NCBI GenBank assembly: GCA_031406795.1
Contig: JANOHV010000182.1
Span: 1 to 7,609, forward strand
Length of the DNA stretch: 7,609 nt
Direction of reading: 5' to 3'
Source: DATDCY01 sp031406795 [NCBI: Candidatus Rokuibacteriota bacterium]
Lineage (GTDB): Bacteria > JAUVQV01
Below, in pieces: positions 5,464-7,609 of this stretch. The notes under the pieces were generated by a model. That model saw only the letters and a list, made by a program, of their open reading frames with translations. It ran no database searches and was not told where the DNA came from. The position numbers and the translations under genes were made by a program. How positions within the stretch are numbered: position 1 is the stretch's first letter; each line of letters starts with the position of its first letter.

Positions 5464-6204
5464 ATGAAGCTCTCGATCGTGATGCCGGCCTACAACGAGG
5501 CGAACACGTTGCGGGAGATTGTCTCGCGCGTCCTCGCCGTCGACTTGCCGGGCATCGAGAAGGAACTGCTGATCATCGACGACGGCTCGACGGACGGGAC
5601 GCGCGAGGTGCTGCTCGAACTTGACGGCAAGAATGGCGTGCGCGCGCTCTTCCACCCCCGCAACATCGGCAAGGGCGCCGCCGTCTGGACCGGCATGCGC
5701 GCCTCGACGGGGGACATCGTGCTGATTCAGGACGCGGACCTCGAGTACGACCCGCGCGAATACCCGGTCCTGCTGCGGCCGATCCTCGAGGGGGAGGCGG
5801 ACGTCGTGTACGGCTCGCGCTTTCTCGGCACGAGTGCGGGACACCGGGTGCTCTACTACTGGCACTCGGTCGGCAACTGGCTGCTGACGTTGATGTCGAA
5901 CGTTCTCACGAACATCAACCTGACGGACATGGAGACCTGCTACAAGGCGATGACTCGCGAGGTCGTCGACCGCCTCGACATCAGGTCCAGGAGGTTCGGG
6001 ATCGAACCGGAAATCACCTGCAAGGTGGCGCGGATGCACGCGCGGATCTTCGAGGTGCCGATCAGCTACCACGGCCGCACCTACGAGGAAGGAAAGAAGA
6101 TCGGCTTGAAGGACGCCTTCCAGGCCGCCTGGACGATCCTGCGCTTCTGCCGCTGGAAAGGCCCGCGCGGGGACCTCGGAGCGATCACCCTGCGCCGGGA
6201 TTAG
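5464..6204 (+). CDS. Family 2 glycosyltransferase, dolichyl/polyprenyl-phosphate sugar synthase (DPM1)-like
   Basis: A 246-residue soluble GT-A enzyme that probably transfers a hexose from a nucleotide sugar to polyprenyl phosphate at the cytoplasmic membrane face. It opens with LSIVMPAYNEANTL (residues 3-16), the GT2 nucleotide-binding strand. IIDDGSTDGT (37-46) carries the Asp pair contacting the nucleotide. NIGKGAAV (67-74) follows. QDADLEYDP (89-97) holds the metal-binding DxD-type motif. GSRF (117-120) and NLTDMETCYKAM (152-163) are typical of the Dol-P-Man/Glc synthase-like group, and RRFGIEPEIT is the late conserved region. There is no C-terminal membrane domain, so it resembles single-domain DPM1 rather than GtrB/ArnC-type enzymes with two helices. 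The ATG at 5464 gives the canonical N-terminus; GGGGAG lies 12 bases upstream, slightly far. It is divergent from one GT-C gene and convergent with another, and likely supplies their lipid-linked donor (inference). The sugar cannot be told from sequence. Confidence 0.92.
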   Translation: MKLSIVMPAYNEANTLREIVSRVLAVDLPGIEKELLIIDDGSTDGTREVLLELDGKNGVRALFHPRNIGKGAAVWTGMRASTGDIVLIQDADLEYDPREYPVLLRPILEGEADVVYGSRFLGTSAGHRVLYYWHSVGNWLLTLMSNVLTNINLTDMETCYKAMTREVVDRLDIRSRRFGIEPEITCKVARMHARIFEVPISYHGRTYEEGKKIGLKDAFQAAWTILRFCRWKGPRGDLGAITLRRD

Positions 6205-6225
6205 CGGGCCGCGGGCCGGGCCGCA

Positions 6226-7609
6226 CTACCGGAGCGGTTCACCCGCCCAGACGCCCGGCCGATAAGATACCAGCACCCGGTCGAAGGAAACCTTCGCGCC
6301 GCCGATCGTCTCCGCCGTGAACTCGAGAAACTGCTCCTGTTCCAGCGCGATCTCGGGCAGCGCGATGTCGGCAAACGCGCCGGTCGCGCCCAGCTCGAAG
6401 GCATCCGCGCGCTTCTCCGCCAGCACCGTGCGCCCGCGGTCCGCCGTGACCCGCAGGATGGCGACCGTCCCGGCGGCCGGCGGCGCGGCCCCCAGCCTGA
6501 AGGAGACCCGCAGCGCCCCCGGCTGATAGCGCAGATTGGGGCCCATGATCGCGATGCCGGGCGCCGCGGCCTCCCAGACCTCGCCGTTCGAAGCGCCCTC
6601 CTCGCGCACCAGCCGCCCGGTGCGGTGTCCGAGATATTCCGCCTCGAAGCGGTGCTCGAGCGCCGGGGGCACGAAGCCGAGCAGGCGCCAGGAGCCGGGG
6701 GGCAGCGGCCCCGGCACGGCGAGTTCCACGCTCCGGCCGGCGGGCACGGAGCGCGCGGTCGCCGCCGGGAGGACTACGTCGCTGCCGCCGCCGACGGGAT
6801 GGAGCAGCAGCGCCCCGTCGATGTCCCTCGCGCGCCTGGGGTCGTTGTTCCTAACGGTGATGGTGGCGGCCGCCTCGCCCGCGGCCGGCCCCGCCCGCGG
6901 GTGCGCCCCGGCGACGGCGTCGACCGACGGCTCGACCAGGCTGTAGAGGTAGTAGTGGTCCTTCTTGACGGCGATCGCGCGCACGACCCGCGCGCTGTTC
7001 ATTTCGGCGGGGTAGCGGCGATACCAGAAGTCGACTTCCCGGTTTCGCCCGCCCATGAACAGGTGCGTGAGCGGGAACCGGGCGAAGGTGTCGTTGCCGT
7101 TGAAGAACCGCTCGTGCGCGTGCAGCGCGCGGTTGCGGTTCTCGAGAGAGATCGTCGTGGCGCCGAGTCCGGCGACGTAGGCGTCCGGGATGGCGGCGCC
7201 GAACTCCCGCGACGTGTCGCGGATCACGTGGCGCCGGGTCGCCGCCCATTGCTGCCAGTTCCGGGCGTCGATGCCGAGGCTCAGCGCGGCCGGCAGGACG
7301 ATACAGGCGATAAGGGCGGCCCCGGGGGGGATCGGGATCGTGCGCCCGCGAAGATGCCTCGCCAGTGCGGCGGCAAGCCCGAGCAGCACGAGGGAGCCCA
7401 GGACGGCGCCGATTGCCAGGGGGCCGGGGGAGAGCCGCGGAGGGGTGCGGCCGATCCAGGAACCCGCGAGAGCCAGCTTCTGCGGCAACCCGTAGTAGAT
7501 GCTCACCGCGAGCCAGGGGAAGAGCAGCGCGAGGGCCGGCAGGCCGAGCCGCTCGGGGAGCCGCAGGCCGGTGCGGCGCCCGAGCAGCACCATCGCCCGT
7601 GCCGCCATG
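6226..7609 (-). CDS. C-terminal part of a second GT-C-type membrane glycosyltransferase with EAE-type carbohydrate-binding-like module; N-terminus outside the window
   Basis: At least 460 residues are visible. An ATG at 7608 lies one base from the window edge, but the protein begins directly among membrane helices and lacks the catalytic N-terminal loop, so the gene probably continues outside the window. Hydrophobic segments lie near residues 22-40, 62-82 and 95-112. Next comes a soluble region, RNWQQWAATRRHVIRDTSRE (116-135), GATTISLENRNRA (149-161) and THLFMGG to FWYRRYPAEM (181-203). I recognise this wording as the post-membrane part of GT39-like transferases. Residues 248-310 form a first beta-rich segment. 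Residues 321-450 form a second, opening with FEAE (321-324), HRTGR (328-332) and ASNG (339-342), as in CBM6/35-like galactose-binding folds, and ending FLEFTAETIGGAKVSFDRVLVSY-like strands. Sugar binding is inferred. It converges on the GT2 gene, with only 21 bases between the two stop codons. Confidence 0.75.
   Translation of the reverse strand, partial: MAARAMVLLGRRTGLRLPERLGLPALALLFPWLAVSIYYGLPQKLALAGSWIGRTPPRLSPGPLAIGAVLGSLVLLGLAAALARHLRGRTIPIPPGAALIACIVLPAALSLGIDARNWQQWAATRRHVIRDTSREFGAAIPDAYVAGLGATTISLENRNRALHAHERFFNGNDTFARFPLTHLFMGGRNREVDFWYRRYPAEMNSARVVRAIAVKKDHYYLYSLVEPSVDAVAGAHPRAGPAAGEAAATITVRNNDPRRARDIDGALLLHPVGGGSDVVLPAATARSVPAGRSVELAVPGPLPPGSWRLLGFVPPALEHRFEAEYLGHRTGRLVREEGASNGEVWEAAAPGIAIMGPNLRYQPGALRVSFRLGAAPPAAGTVAILRVTADRGRTVLAEKRADAFELGATGAFADIALPEIALEQEQFLEFTAETIGGAKVSFDRVLVSYRPGVWAGEPLR

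Noticed and set aside
6205-6225. GC-rich CGGGCCG repeats between the convergent GT2 and second GT-C genes as a terminator
   Set aside because: Only about four base pairs can form at the ends and there is no T-run on either strand, so a terminator cannot be supported.

Overview
The window is GC-rich, gene-dense bacterial DNA with strong G/C third-position bias. It holds five protein genes, two of them cut by the window edges, and no tRNA, rRNA, CRISPR array or transposase. Base composition, the gene types and one intergenic palindrome whose wording I recall from deltaproteobacterial (Geobacter/Desulfuromonas-type) genomes suggest a deltaproteobacterium or a similar high-GC Gram-negative. That placement is from memory and tentative. 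No gene-free stretch exceeds about 175 bases.

Layout. Positions 1-376 (+) are the 3' end of a probable exported protein with a concanavalin A-like beta-sandwich, followed by a 15-bp perfect hairpin. A sigma70-like promoter (460-489) leads to a membrane-anchored or secreted alpha/beta hydrolase (542-1489, +). Between its end and the convergent radical SAM gene lies a 148-bp palindromic, MITE/REP-like element (1528-1675). The element carries 22-bp imperfect terminal inverted repeats and appears to supply the stop codon of the radical SAM gene. On the minus strand, a GT-C (GT39/ArnT-like) membrane glycosyltransferase with a very large soluble C-terminal region (2757-5339) is followed by the radical SAM protein with auxiliary cysteines (1664-2716); they probably form a two-gene operon. 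A 124-bp divergent promoter region (5340-5463) separates them from a soluble GT2 of the dolichyl-phosphate-mannose-synthase type (5464-6204, +). Converging on it is the C-terminal part of a second GT-C-type protein with an EAE-type carbohydrate-binding-like module (6226-7609, -, incomplete).

How the genes may work together (inference). The GT2 would charge a polyprenyl phosphate with a sugar on the cytoplasmic face. The two GT-C proteins would transfer lipid-linked sugars on the periplasmic face, and their beta-sandwich tails could bind the growing glycan or position the acceptor. The radical SAM enzyme, co-transcribed with one GT-C, could modify a sugar, lipid or peptide in the same pathway. 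The two left-hand genes are not clearly linked to it. The most interesting points are the palindromic element that ends a gene, the related C-terminal modules on two otherwise different GT-C proteins, and the pairing of a radical SAM enzyme with a GT-C transferase.
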